64,000 bases of DNA from Oscillospiraceae bacterium (GCA_009784625.1 WRBI01000005.1:1-64000), one strand, 5' to 3'. Shown: positions 1 to 8,654, counted from the stretch's first letter. The notes: a model not told the origin generated them from the sequence alone. Program-made: numbers and translations.

Positions 1-118
1 TCCATCCCCAGGTTTTTGCGTGCTTTTTATTCCCTGCTCCTCTGCCCTCAGCTTTTCAACACCACTTCTTACTCTCACTTTTCTCGCTTTTTGATCCTGT
101 ACATAGTGTGAATACTAA

Positions 119-370
119 CATTTTATTAACGGGTGCGAACTCTTTGAACCGTATGTGAAAAACGTGCGGTATGGTAGGTCACAGGATTTTTGTGTTCCTG
201 AAGGGCATCTGTTTTTCTTAGGAGACAATCGGCCGTTTTCAATAGACTCCCGTTTTTGGGACAACCCTTATATGCCTATTGAAAATATAATAGCTCAAGC
301 GAGCTACACTATTCTACCAAGGATTACCTCCTTGGGTTTGGAGGAGAACTGTCAGCCACCCCACATCTAA
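119..370 (+). pseudogene. Signal peptidase I, C-terminal fragment
   Basis: The open frame runs from just after an in-frame TAA at 116-118. It encodes the C-terminal part of a type I signal peptidase: an NG.ELFEPYVKN segment, PEGHLFFLGDNR, and the box E motif GDNRPFSIDSRFW. The N-terminal membrane anchor and the catalytic Ser and Lys boxes are absent. The 118 bases upstream show no continuation, so I call a 5'-truncated remnant. The listed GTG at 155 lies inside the domain and is not a credible start. The last codons run into the left-end hairpin of the IscB insertion, so the insertion supplies the stop codon. Such peptidases occur on conjugative elements as TraF/LepB-like proteins; the specific role here is unknown. 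Confidence 0.7.
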
Positions 371-374
371 AGTT

Positions 375-588
375 GGGGGCTTGTAAGAGCCCGGTTGACC
401 AGTCTAAGGTTTAAAGCTACGTTATTCAAGTCATGACACCTACGGATGCCTCCTCAGTTCGTAGCACACTGTCGTATCGGATTAAACAGTATCTTAGGGG
501 TAAGAAACAGTGTCCGATGCATAACAAGCTTGCGATAACATTGACGAGAGGATAATTACGGCTTCGGCCAGTACAGGAGAAATCCTAA
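375..588 (+). ncRNA. Presumptive omega-RNA (HEARO-type) guide RNA of IscB
   Basis: The 210-nt gap directly upstream of iscB has no ORF but several stems. These are GGGCTT/AAGCCC-type pairing at about 374-390, CTACG...CGTAG at about 451-476, ATCGG...CCGAT at about 477-519, and a GGC-TTCG-GCC hairpin at about 561-571. IscB guide RNAs (omega-RNA/HEARO) are known to lie immediately 5' of the nuclease gene. Their guide is taken from sequence at or beyond the left end of the element. By that logic the guide here would come from the signal-peptidase sequence left of about 355. Exact 5' and 3' ends are not determinable by eye. Confidence 0.65.
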
Positions 589-1893
589 ATGGTATTTATA
601 ATCGACGCAAACAAGCAACCCTTAGCACCATGCCATCCGGCCCGTGCCCGCAAGCTCCTCAAAGCGGGCAGAGCTGCTGTTTGGCGCACATATCCCTTTA
701 CGATTATTTTGAAAGAAGTAAAAGAACCTGTTCTTGAGCTGCTGGAAACGAGGCTCAAGATAGACTACGGTAGCAGACACACCGGACTCGCCATTCTACA
801 AGGTAATAAAGTGGTTTGGATGGCCCAGCTTGACCATAGGACCGACATTAAAAGCAAGCTCAAAAAGCGCAGCGGCTATCGCCGCCGGAGAAGGTCTGCT
901 AATCTGAGATACCGCAAGCCCCGTTTTTTAAACCGCATCCGTCCAAAAGGTTGGCTGCCGCCATCCCTGCAAAGCAGGGTGGATAATATCGAAACATGGA
1001 TTCGCCGACTTAGAAGTGTGTGCCCGATAACACACATCTCATATGAGAACTGTAAGTTCGACACTCAGCTTATGTGCAACCCAGAGATTAGCGGTATTGA
1101 GTATCAGCAAGGTGTCCTTCAAGGCTACGAGGTACGCGAATATCTGCTCGCTAAATTTAGCCGCAGATGTGTGTACTGCGGCGCAGAAGGTGTACCTCTG
1201 GAAGTCGAGCACTTAATCCCAAAGTCAAGGCCGGGTTCGTCTGACAGAGTTAACAACTTAGGGCTTGCGTGCAGGCTGTGTAACCTGAAGAAGGGTGCGC
1301 AGACAGCCGAAGAGTTCGGATTCCTTGAACTGTATGAGCAGGCGAGAAAGTCGTACACGGAGCCTGCTGTACTTAATGCTACACGCTGGAAGGTGTACGA
1401 GGTCTTAACTGCTACCAGCCTGCCAGTAGAATGCGGGACTGGCGGGCGCACAAAGATGAACCGCATTAAGTTGGGGCTGGAGAAAAGCCATTGTCTTGAT
1501 GCTTGCTGTATCGGGGCGTCTACACCGGAAGTGTTGATATTCAAGACGACGAGTGTTCTATACATTACCGCCAAAGGACGCGGTTCACATTGCCGTACAA
1601 ACACCAATGATTCCGGTTTCCCTGTAAGTTATTACGCAAGAAAAACACAGTTCTATGGGTTTAAGACCGGCGATATGGTAAGGGCAGTTGTGTCTGCGGG
1701 GCTAAAGACTTCGGGCGACTGGCGCGGACGTGTGCTGTGCAGAAAGACAGGGTATTTTGATATTAAAACAAAGAAAGGGCGGATATGCGGAGTTAGTCAT
1801 AAATATGTATCCCTGGTTCAAAACTGCGATGGATATGATTATTTTGTGGCTACTTCCTCCCCACACTTAAAAGTAGGGGCTTCCGTAGCGTGA
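589..1893 (+). CDS. iscB: IscB RNA-guided HNH/RuvC nuclease
   Basis: The protein is 434 aa, typical for IscB. The N-terminal PLMP-type domain (residues 1-45) has the hallmark CHPARARKLLKAGRAAV. RuvC-I is LKIDYGSRHTGLAI with catalytic D59. An Arg-rich bridge helix follows (about 88-115), then RuvC-II ISYENCKFD. The HNH domain (about 193-236) has CVYCGAEG, EVEHLIPKS and CRLCN. RuvC-III is SHCLDACCIGA. All catalytic residues appear intact. IscB proteins are omega-RNA-guided DNA endonucleases and Cas9 ancestors, thought to help the parent transposon persist at its locus. The C-terminus runs into the right-end hairpin of the element. ATG follows the structured RNA region closely, and no strong Shine-Dalgarno is evident. 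Confidence 0.9.
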   Translation: MVFIIDANKQPLAPCHPARARKLLKAGRAAVWRTYPFTIILKEVKEPVLELLETRLKIDYGSRHTGLAILQGNKVVWMAQLDHRTDIKSKLKKRSGYRRRRRSANLRYRKPRFLNRIRPKGWLPPSLQSRVDNIETWIRRLRSVCPITHISYENCKFDTQLMCNPEISGIEYQQGVLQGYEVREYLLAKFSRRCVYCGAEGVPLEVEHLIPKSRPGSSDRVNNLGLACRLCNLKKGAQTAEEFGFLELYEQARKSYTEPAVLNATRWKVYEVLTATSLPVECGTGGRTKMNRIKLGLEKSHCLDACCIGASTPEVLIFKTTSVLYITAKGRGSHCRTNTNDSGFPVSYYARKTQFYGFKTGDMVRAVVSAGLKTSGDWRGRVLCRKTGYFDIKTKKGRICGVSHKYVSLVQNCDGYDYFVATSSPHLKVGASVA

Positions 1894-1898
1894 TTTTG

Positions 1899-3332
1899 GT
1901 GAAGAAAAAACTGCGAAATAACTGGAAAGACAACAAGCTGATAATCGTGCTTGCTTTGGTAGTGCTTGTTTCAATCGCTACAAGCCTCTTCTTATTGCAA
2001 TACAGAGGGGAAGACCCCCAAACTCTGCGAGAGGACTCATTTGTTATAGAGGATTACGTACCAAAGACAGATGGCTCTCGTAATATGATAGCCGGCAATG
2101 CAGGTGATGCAGAATTTGATGCACTTGACCCAGATGCATTAGCTCCTACGACATTAAGTGAAGATGAAGTGCTCAGAGAAGTCTCCGCCATCCTGGATGG
2201 GCTCAAAATACTTGACCCAGCATCTCTCGAACGAGTCTCGCCTCAAGCTTTCGGAGGGGAACGAAATCCTTTTTATCACATGCTTAGAACTGCCGAAGAA
2301 AATCGTCAAATTGGGGAAATGTTTAAGGTTCTAGGTGCAGCTACAACGCACAGGGTTGTCGGCCATATTGTTGACGAAAACTCTCCAAATGCATATCGAG
2401 TGTTTGTTGAAGTGCAAACGCCTTATGCTGTCCCCGATATTCTAAGCTATTCTCGTGGAGATAAATTGTGGCCCATACAAGAACTGTCTTTCTTGGGCGG
2501 TTCTGGCGCTGCCACCGTGATTGCAAATGCGGGTGTTGAAAGCTTGCCTGTATCAACAGATGTTATTGTTTTGAATGTGCTGGTTGTGGACGACGAGCCG
2601 GTAATCGTACACGCGACCTCTCTAAATTATGGGACTCGTATCCCTCAATACGCTTTTTTATGGGGCGGCCATATTTTTGGAGGGATTTCCGGTGGCGATT
2701 TGATTAGCGAGTGTGTGCTTGGCGCAAAAACTGAGGTTAGCCGGGAACACTTTATGGGGCACGCTCACAATGTGCATTATGTGAGGTCAATTGAACAGGT
2801 CTTGAGCCACGTTCAAAACAATAATTTCGATGCAATACGTGAAATGTCAGTAGGTACATCGCCTATGAGTGAGATTGCGTATTTTATGTTTGCGGGAAAC
2901 ACCCCTTCTGAAAACTCTGATTCAAGAGCCCGGAGCCTCCAATACTCGATGAGGTTCTTTGAATGGGTGCCGGACAATTTCAATTTTGACAACCCCGCAT
3001 CTCCGATGGATTTTCTCATGCCCAGAGCATCTGTCCTTATCACTTATTCGGTGGTTGACCCGGCTTCAAATGGAAGGGCGTATTATACGCAGATAGTTAG
3101 CTGGACATCGAGCAGGATACCTCCTGCTATACTCGCAGAAAACTTCACGGCTGAAGAATATGCCGCATTTGAATCAGCGTTAGCTGAGGCTCTTGAAAAC
3201 CCACCGGAAGACTTCTTCGATACAAACGGATTCTTAATCGCAGCAGCTCTTGATGTTATGCTTATGGAGGTTACCGGAGTAGGGTCTACGTCTGCTTCAG
3301 ACCGGGAGCTGTTCAAGGAAATCGGCCGATAG
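1899..3332 (+). CDS. Unknown membrane-anchored extracytoplasmic protein
   Basis: The reading frame is open from 1890, but GTG at 1899 gives a better N-terminus: KKKLRNNWKDNK, then a single hydrophobic helix (LIIVLALVVLVSIATSLFLL). This suggests a bitopic protein of about 477 aa with its bulk outside the cell. I recognise no domain. The C-terminal part has an Ala/Glu-rich helical stretch. The right end of the IscB element abuts the start codon, and no ribosome-binding site is visible, so the insertion may have removed the original one and reduced expression. The gene ends at a good terminator. Its position after a signal peptidase remnant suggests a surface or secretion role, but this is inference only. 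Confidence 0.65.
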   Translation: MKKKLRNNWKDNKLIIVLALVVLVSIATSLFLLQYRGEDPQTLREDSFVIEDYVPKTDGSRNMIAGNAGDAEFDALDPDALAPTTLSEDEVLREVSAILDGLKILDPASLERVSPQAFGGERNPFYHMLRTAEENRQIGEMFKVLGAATTHRVVGHIVDENSPNAYRVFVEVQTPYAVPDILSYSRGDKLWPIQELSFLGGSGAATVIANAGVESLPVSTDVIVLNVLVVDDEPVIVHATSLNYGTRIPQYAFLWGGHIFGGISGGDLISECVLGAKTEVSREHFMGHAHNVHYVRSIEQVLSHVQNNNFDAIREMSVGTSPMSEIAYFMFAGNTPSENSDSRARSLQYSMRFFEWVPDNFNFDNPASPMDFLMPRASVLITYSVVDPASNGRAYYTQIVSWTSSRIPPAILAENFTAEEYAAFESALAEALENPPEDFFDTNGFLIAAALDVMLMEVTGVGSTSASDRELFKEIGR

Positions 3333-3345
3333 GAACAAAAATACT

Positions 3346-3374
3346 GAAAGCCATCAACTGTGGCTTTCTTTTTT
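3346..3374 (+). terminator. Rho-independent terminator
   Basis: GAAAGCC...GGCTTTC stem followed by TTTTTT, 13 bases after the stop of the preceding gene. Confidence 0.8.
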
Positions 3375-3404
3375 GCAAAGCACTTACTTGAACGAGCGGC
3401 TGCC

Positions 3405-3633
3405 GATTTGATATAATTTATACATCTTAGTATTTTGATTTTAGGTTGTTGGCAAAGTAACAAGCAAAGCTCGTTCCACTTCGCCTTCGGCTCACGGTAA
3501 GGCATCACTGCCGGTATTTTATACATTCCGAGCATAATTACGTCTTTTGGCGTGATTATGCTTTTTTATTGCTCAAAAACTACAAGCTTTGACTTGTTTA
3601 TATACAAACGTTTTTTGAAAGGAAGGTGATGAG
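3405..3633 (+). promoter_or_regulatory. Recurrent intergenic module, copy 1 (hairpin, T-tract, TATATA promoter)
   Basis: No ORF. In order it holds ACATCTTAGTATTTT (3422-3436), a stem AGCATAATTACG...CGTGATTATGCT followed by TTTTTT (about 3530-3566), then CAAGCTTTGACTTGTTTATATA as a short hairpin plus -10-like sequence, and the ribosome-binding site of the next small ORF. The same order of parts occurs again at 8655-8960, so this is a repeated control module of the element. The hairpin with its T-tract can act as a terminator. Confidence 0.5.
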
Positions 3634-3780
3634 GTGAAAGCAAATTATCCAGGCGCATACAAAAGAGGGAAGTTGACTGCTAAGGAAGAACGAGAGCTTC
3701 AAAAGGCTATCGTTCAAAATCTTGCTAAGCGCAACCCACTTTTTGCGGCCATGCTTACATGTCCCGGTTATGCAAAATAA
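3634..3780 (+). CDS. Small hypothetical protein (48 aa)
   Basis: GTG start preceded by AAAGGAAGGTGATGAG, an excellent ribosome-binding site. The 48-residue product begins MKANYPGAYKRGKLTAKEE and ends TCPGYAK. It is basic and predicted helical through its middle. It is too short for the ORF track. It is the first gene after the regulatory module and lies in the same direction as the replication genes. No family recognised. Confidence 0.5.
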   Translation: MKANYPGAYKRGKLTAKEERELQKAIVQNLAKRNPLFAAMLTCPGYAK

Positions 3781-3855
3781 AGAAGAAGAGGTGTTTTCAA
3801 TGACCAAAGGAATCAATGGGTTGTCCTCCCGAGAAACATCACGTATCAATGTATC

Positions 3856-4008
3856 ATGATTACTGCTCATGGCCCCGTCTCTGAGGAATACACGTTCCCC
3901 GAAAGCATTCTCCATAAAAGTGTGTTTTTGACTTTTGAGGCGGCGGATTCGCTTAGAAAGCGTGGCCTTCGGGTTCGAGCATTTTCAACTGGTGAAGATG
4001 GCCTATAA
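3856..4008 (+). CDS. Small hypothetical protein (50 aa), possibly frameshifted
   Basis: The ATG at 3856 opens a 50-aa frame (MITAHGPVSEEYTFPESI...). The same frame is protein-like further upstream (RNQWVVLPRNITYQC) but has no start codon there. A good ribosome-binding site (AAGAAGAGGTG) instead serves an ATG at 3800 in another frame, which stops after 18 codons in an ATGA overlap with the 3856 start. Either the short upstream ORF couples translation, or one base is lost or gained near 3802-3815 and the true protein is about 68 aa. Unknown family. Confidence 0.4.
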   Translation: MITAHGPVSEEYTFPESILHKSVFLTFEAADSLRKRGLRVRAFSTGEDGL

Positions 4009-4033
4009 TTTTTTTTGAAAAGGAGATATCAAA

Positions 4034-5317
4034 ATGGAAAACGCAAGCTTTTTTCTCGGTAACGGTCAATGCTCTGCGGCGGCCAAAGTGAACTTTGTCG
4101 CAGGGATAGAGCATTTAGTACAAACAGCCAAAGGAGCCGACGGAGAGCGCAATTTGCAACTCTTCCCGGTGACTTCCCAACTGACCTGGTTCTGGGCCGT
4201 GCATCCTGAAGGGCGCATCTGTTCTCAGATTGTTTTTGAGGACGAGTACCGCGCCAGGGCGGAAGCGACCATATATGCCGCGAACGATAGGGTTCTTGCA
4301 ACAGCCTGCGGCTCTTGTATGGTGCATGACATACCATTCAAATACGTCGAAGCTGCCGAAACTGTGGCCATCCGACGCGCTCTGAACTTTGCCGGTTTCG
4401 GCTGCCAGCTGGTTGCAAAGGCATTTGAGGACGTTTCTGACATTGCAAATGAAAACCCTGCACCGGCGACTCCTACTGACAATGGAATGCCTCCTTTGCC
4501 ATCCGAAGTTCCGTCTTTAGCCTCTGAACCGGATAGCTTCAAGGCAAACAAGCTGGTAAGCACCGGTAACAATGCCAACGGCGAGGTTGAGGAAAAGCCG
4601 CGCAGGAAAAGAGGGGCTAAATCAGGGTCGGTTCCTGAGCCAACTGAGATTCCCTCTAATCAAGAAACCGGTACTTCCACCGAACCAGAGACGCCGCCTA
4701 CAACTGACAATGCTGAGCCGGAGACAATCACCACAACCTCTCCGACAGAGGATGAGCAGCAAGGGTCTGAAGCTGGTGAGCCCGATGTGAGTCCCGTGAC
4801 AACTGACCCGAACACCCGTGGTGAAGCTGGCGGTGAAGGTGAGGAAGCGCAACTGCAAGACACAACTACTTCTCCTGAAAACACAGAATCGGCGCCAATT
4901 GCTGATATAAGTGTTGAAAGCCAGGTGGCCGCGGCCGTTGCGTCTTCAGAAGAAATTGAACCGACAGCATTTGAACTGAAATGTATTGGCGGCAATTTTG
5001 TGCCTGGAGAGCTATATTTAAACAAGAAGGGTGGAGAGACAGGCGTGTTGCAAGGTGACCTTGTGAAAGCGCTTCGATTCTTCGGAACCAATCCCGAACT
5101 TGTAACTGAGACGGTGATGGAGGCAAACCAAGAGCACCTTGTGGACAAACCCCTAAAAGAACTTGCCGCTCATGGGACTTTGGGCTGGGAAGTGCTGCGT
5201 TCAATGCTCACTTTCTCTACCAGCTCAAATGTTGCGTTCATCGCCGCCATCCTGTTCTGGTACTACAACACTACTAAAGAAGCTTTTCCGGCGTTCGCAG
5301 TGCAAGCAGCTGCGTAA
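4034..5317 (+). CDS. Putative single-strand annealing-like (Rad52/ERF-type) protein with long linker
   Basis: 427 aa with AAAAGGAGATATCAAA-ATG. The N-terminal about 135 residues contain ATIYAANDRVLATACGS and then YVEAAETVAIRRALNFAGFG. The AET-x-AI-x-RAL-x-x-x-GFG pattern is shared by phage and plasmid DNA-annealing proteins of the Rad52/ERF/Sak type; this assignment is by motif only. Residues about 140-310 are a low-complexity Pro/Thr/Glu/Ser-rich linker. A second small domain follows (about 315-425, including GNFVPGELYLNKKGGE) and ends in a hydrophobic tract. It heads a run with a primase, a clamp-like protein and a nuclease-like protein, which supports a replication/recombination role. Confidence 0.5.
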   Translation: MENASFFLGNGQCSAAAKVNFVAGIEHLVQTAKGADGERNLQLFPVTSQLTWFWAVHPEGRICSQIVFEDEYRARAEATIYAANDRVLATACGSCMVHDIPFKYVEAAETVAIRRALNFAGFGCQLVAKAFEDVSDIANENPAPATPTDNGMPPLPSEVPSLASEPDSFKANKLVSTGNNANGEVEEKPRRKRGAKSGSVPEPTEIPSNQETGTSTEPETPPTTDNAEPETITTTSPTEDEQQGSEAGEPDVSPVTTDPNTRGEAGGEGEEAQLQDTTTSPENTESAPIADISVESQVAAAVASSEEIEPTAFELKCIGGNFVPGELYLNKKGGETGVLQGDLVKALRFFGTNPELVTETVMEANQEHLVDKPLKELAAHGTLGWEVLRSMLTFSTSSNVAFIAAILFWYYNTTKEAFPAFAVQAAA

Positions 5318-5362
5318 CCTGTAATCGCTTTTTGAAAATATATTTCAGAGGAGGGCCCAGCC

Positions 5363-6703
5363 ATGTGGGATGAGTTCACCATATTTGACGTGATGTATCT
5401 TACTGGTCTGCCCACGGACAAAATGAGGTCTGCCTCTGGTGGGTACTACGAGTGTCCTGAATGTCGCAAAAAGGGTAAGTTTAAAATCAACCCCTCCATA
5501 AACAGCGGCGTAATCCGTTGCGCCGCCTGTACGGTAGGGGGAGATAAACTGGACCTTTATGTTCTGTGCTCAGGTATGCATTATACCCTTGTGACCGAAA
5601 CTTCAAGGTCAGGTAATCCCTACTTGCGTCCCTCCAGAGAGGATAGGAGCGAAGCTGCAAGGGAAATTGCTGAAAAAATGAGGATAGAGCGCAAGAGACC
5701 AGGGTTTGTAGAAAAAACCACCAAAATGCAGAAGCGAATGGAAGAAGCAGCTCAAAGAGCCTCAAACTCCACGCGAACCCCCCAGGAAAAGCACGAGGTA
5801 TACTCGGCGCTTCTGGAGATTCTCCCGCTGACCGACCGGCACAAAAGAGACCTACTGGCGAGAGGTTTAACAGAAGATGACATCTCGACAATAGGGTTCA
5901 AATCAGCCCCTCTCTTTGGTCAAGCTACGCTTACCAAAAAGCTGACAGATAAAGGGCTGTCTCTTGACGGGATAGCCGGCTTCTTTAAGCACGGTGAGTA
6001 TGTTGACAAAACAACTGGCGAGCTCATCGAAGAATGGAACCTCTTGTCAACAAATGCGGGGTATCTAATTCCGCTTCGGGACGAGAACGGTTACATTGTA
6101 TCGCTTCAAATCAGATTGAACGATACTAAGGTTGGTAAATGCATGTTTTTTACGAGCGATGTTGCAACCTTAGACTGCGGTACGAAAGCAGACTCAGTGG
6201 TTCACGTCGAAATGTGCAGTGAGCCGCCAAAATACCTGTATGTAACGGAAGGGGCAATCAAGGCTTATGTTGGCCACGCCCTGTACAAAGATTTGTTTGA
6301 GCGAGACGACGCCGTATTCCTTGCCGTGCCCGGAACGTCAAATATGGCCGGGATTCCTCATCTTATGGACCACTTCCTGTCTAAATACAATCTTGAACGC
6401 ATTGTGGAATTTTACGATTTCGGAAAATTTTACAGGGCGGACGCTGCTGAGTTGGATATGAGAGATTCAGAAGGTGAAGGCTTCGAAGCGCCAAACAAAA
6501 ACGTTGCAAGGGACCGCGACAATCTCGAAAGAATGCTCAGGGATTCTATGAGGAAGTGGCGAGCCAAACAAGCTGATAAGTACAAATCCGGTGAAATCTC
6601 ACCTCCTACTTTCACCTCGTTCCCCAAGAACAGGTACAAGGGTAAAGGGTTGGATGACCACTTGCTTGCAATAAAAAAAGAAAGAAAAAACAATTCTAAT
6701 TAA
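5363..6703 (+). CDS. DnaG-like primase (zinc finger plus TOPRIM-like domain)
   Basis: 446 aa; ATG follows GAGGAGGG. The N-terminus carries a CHC2-like zinc finger: ECPECRKKGKFKINP at about residues 30-44 and VIRCAACTVGGDKLDLY at about 50-66. A charged middle region follows, then a DnaG-like catalytic half with YLYVTEGAIKAYVGHAL, DAVFLAVPGTSNMAG and VEFYDF resembling TOPRIM strands. Unlike a chromosomal DnaG it has no obvious C-terminal DnaB-binding domain. The protein would make RNA primers for autonomous replication of the element. It lies 45 bp after the possible annealing protein and 14 bp before the clamp-like gene, in an apparent operon. Confidence 0.7.
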   Translation: MWDEFTIFDVMYLTGLPTDKMRSASGGYYECPECRKKGKFKINPSINSGVIRCAACTVGGDKLDLYVLCSGMHYTLVTETSRSGNPYLRPSREDRSEAAREIAEKMRIERKRPGFVEKTTKMQKRMEEAAQRASNSTRTPQEKHEVYSALLEILPLTDRHKRDLLARGLTEDDISTIGFKSAPLFGQATLTKKLTDKGLSLDGIAGFFKHGEYVDKTTGELIEEWNLLSTNAGYLIPLRDENGYIVSLQIRLNDTKVGKCMFFTSDVATLDCGTKADSVVHVEMCSEPPKYLYVTEGAIKAYVGHALYKDLFERDDAVFLAVPGTSNMAGIPHLMDHFLSKYNLERIVEFYDFGKFYRADAAELDMRDSEGEGFEAPNKNVARDRDNLERMLRDSMRKWRAKQADKYKSGEISPPTFTSFPKNRYKGKGLDDHLLAIKKERKNNSN

Positions 6704-6717
6704 GGAGGAAGGCAACT

Positions 6718-8001
6718 ATGTCCAAAAAAGTCATAGGTACTTTTGAGTTTGATGAGGGGTTTATTAAGACCCTCAAGTTCATGAAGGGTTTCGTTGACCG
6801 GAAAAACAAAAACAACTCCATTGTGCGCGTCATCGCAGAGAATGGAAATCTTCTGGTCAGCCACTGCTCGATGGAAGCGATGGCAAGAAGGACGTTCCAA
6901 GGAGTATGTACAGGGACTTTTGACTTCAATATTGGAGCTGAAAGCCTTATAGCTTTACTTAATCACTTTAAGGTGGGTAAGGTTGATGTTTCCAAGAGTT
7001 TAATCCGCGTTGAAGACGCAACTGGCAATGAAGAACAAAGTCGTCCGCTGGCTGTTGACGGTCCTGTTTGGGATTTTCCCAGCTTTGACGGCATTGAGTT
7101 TAATCGACTGCCGGAAAACATATTTCGTGTGGCTGCCCAGTCCAGATATGCCGTTGACGACAAGAAGGACGAAGAGGAATCTACTTTCGCCCGAACCAAG
7201 ATTTCGATTTCTTTTGAGAAAGGCAAAGGAGTGGTTGTTGCTTCGTCCGGCTCACGCGCAATGTATGCGATTGGTGCCATTGATTATGATGGCACATCTG
7301 TTGAATATTTGATAAGCGAGTGGCTGGTTGATAGTCTTTCTAAGCTGTTTGCAAAGAACGCCGACATGGAAATTCTCGGCGCTGAGACGGCAAATAAGTA
7401 TCTCTTCAAAGTAGACGAAATAGAAATCGCTTTAGCAAAACCGGCAGAATCGTCTTTCAAGCCCAGCATAGAAAACGCAATTGAACGAATGAAGAGTCTA
7501 AGTTCAATGAGCGTTGAAATGCGGACCCAAGATGTGCTCCATTTTATCAAAGGTTCAATGCTTGAGGGCGGAAGAGCTGATAAAGTGGTCATGTATCTGG
7601 ATGCCAAAAGCAGCGTTGTTCGTGCAGAGCACGCACAAAATACCTATTACAATCTGCTTGCAGCTAAGTTCAGCGGTGTTCTCAAAGATAATATGGTCAT
7701 CGGGTTCAGCCCGGCCAATATGGAAGTGGCTTACAAGAGCATCAAAACTCCAACAACAATTCAAACTTTCATTTCTGACACAAGCCCTTCGTTCATAAAT
7801 GTTGAGTGGGAAAACTACTTAATTACCCACATCATCTTACCTCTGCGGCTTAATGAGTCGGTTTTTGAGGCGATTAGTTCATCTTCGAAGTGGGATAAGC
7901 TCAAAACGCCAGAACCTATTAACAAGCCGACAGAAACGACACCAACGACCTCGCCTGCGCCTGAATTTGAAGCTGGCGAGTCGCCGGAAATTTTGTTTTA
8001 G
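6718..8001 (+). CDS. DnaN-like sliding clamp homologue (element-borne)
   Basis: 427 aa; ATG follows AAGGAGGAAGGCAACT. The overall pattern matches a beta clamp. LPENIFRVAAQSRYAVDDKKDEE resembles the start of the second clamp domain. KGVVVASSGSRAMY stands where DnaN has its 'vATDGHRLA' strand. The last domain ends with YLITHIILPLRLNE, like the C-terminal strand of DnaN. It is longer than bacterial DnaN (about 370 aa) and ends in a Pro/Thr/Glu-rich tail. Such clamps on phages and plasmids recruit polymerase and ligase. The fold assignment is inference from motifs; a structure prediction would decide it. Confidence 0.55.
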   Translation: MSKKVIGTFEFDEGFIKTLKFMKGFVDRKNKNNSIVRVIAENGNLLVSHCSMEAMARRTFQGVCTGTFDFNIGAESLIALLNHFKVGKVDVSKSLIRVEDATGNEEQSRPLAVDGPVWDFPSFDGIEFNRLPENIFRVAAQSRYAVDDKKDEEESTFARTKISISFEKGKGVVVASSGSRAMYAIGAIDYDGTSVEYLISEWLVDSLSKLFAKNADMEILGAETANKYLFKVDEIEIALAKPAESSFKPSIENAIERMKSLSSMSVEMRTQDVLHFIKGSMLEGGRADKVVMYLDAKSSVVRAEHAQNTYYNLLAAKFSGVLKDNMVIGFSPANMEVAYKSIKTPTTIQTFISDTSPSFINVEWENYLITHIILPLRLNESVFEAISSSSKWDKLKTPEPINKPTETTPTTSPAPEFEAGESPEILF

Positions 8002-8066
8002 CTCCGAAACCGGAAGAGTGGCCATTGCCACTCTTCCTCTTACATACCAAACGAGGAGGGAACCAC

Positions 8067-8618
8067 TTGCAAGACTTGAAGCTGTATAGCATGGCAGACC
8101 GTATGCAGATTTCAAAGACAGGAGTTTCTGTTGTCGAAGATTATTTGCGCAGTGTTTCCCGTGTTATCAAAGTGTTTAACCTTGAAGAACATCAGAAGTA
8201 CCAGAAAGCTGATATAGATATAGCGGTTATCACTCTCAATGATGGTGTCGTCGGATTTGAGACAATTGAAATCAAAACAGATACCTACAAGACAGGTAAT
8301 TTATACTTTGAGACGGTCAGCTGTATTGAAAAAGAAACGCCTGGTTGTCTAATGTATTCCGAAGCGGATTATCTCTATTATTATTTCGTGCAGACAACGG
8401 AATTGTACGTTATGAATATGAAGATGTTCCGGGAATGGGTTATAAAGAATCGTAACAGCTTTGTAGTGAAGAATACATCAACCAAACTATTTGGTGAAGC
8501 AGGCCGGTATACATCTGAGGGTTTGCTTGTTCCGCTGTGGAAAATTAGAAAAAACTTTAAACTCTTTGAAGGCCAGGTAATTCTGCTCCGTGATGACGAT
8601 AAACAAGCGGTAATATAG
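8067..8618 (+). CDS. Possible PD-(D/E)XK-fold nuclease or Holliday-junction resolvase-like protein
   Basis: The ORF track starts at 8025, but TTG at 8067 has GAGGAGGG seven bases upstream and gives 183 aa beginning MQDLKLYSMADR. KADIDIAVITL is followed by FETIEIKTDTYKTGNLYFE and then YYYFVQTTELYVM. An Asp on one strand and an E-x-K on the next, then a small helix/strand, is the core of the PD-(D/E)XK nuclease fold. It is the last gene of the replication run (65 bp after the clamp-like gene). I see no specific family, so this is a fold-level guess. Confidence 0.4.
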   Translation: MQDLKLYSMADRMQISKTGVSVVEDYLRSVSRVIKVFNLEEHQKYQKADIDIAVITLNDGVVGFETIEIKTDTYKTGNLYFETVSCIEKETPGCLMYSEADYLYYYFVQTTELYVMNMKMFREWVIKNRNSFVVKNTSTKLFGEAGRYTSEGLLVPLWKIRKNFKLFEGQVILLRDDDKQAVI

Positions 8619-8654
8619 CGCACTTGGTTGATTTATCTATGTATTCTTTCTTAT

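Larger units (their letters stand above)
352..1893 (+). mobile_element. IscB insertion sequence (IS200/IS605-like ends, no TnpA)
   Basis: Two near-identical subterminal hairpins bracket the iscB gene: CCCCACATCTAAAGTTGGGG at about 357-376 and CCCCACACTTAAAAGTAGGGG at about 1858-1878. Imperfect subterminal palindromes of this kind are the recognition structures of the IS200/IS605 superfamily. The unit contains only a presumptive omega-RNA and iscB, with no Y1 transposase, so it would need TnpA in trans. It sits between the end of a signal peptidase fragment and the start of the gene at 1899. Exact ends are approximate because these elements make no target duplication. Confidence 0.7.
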
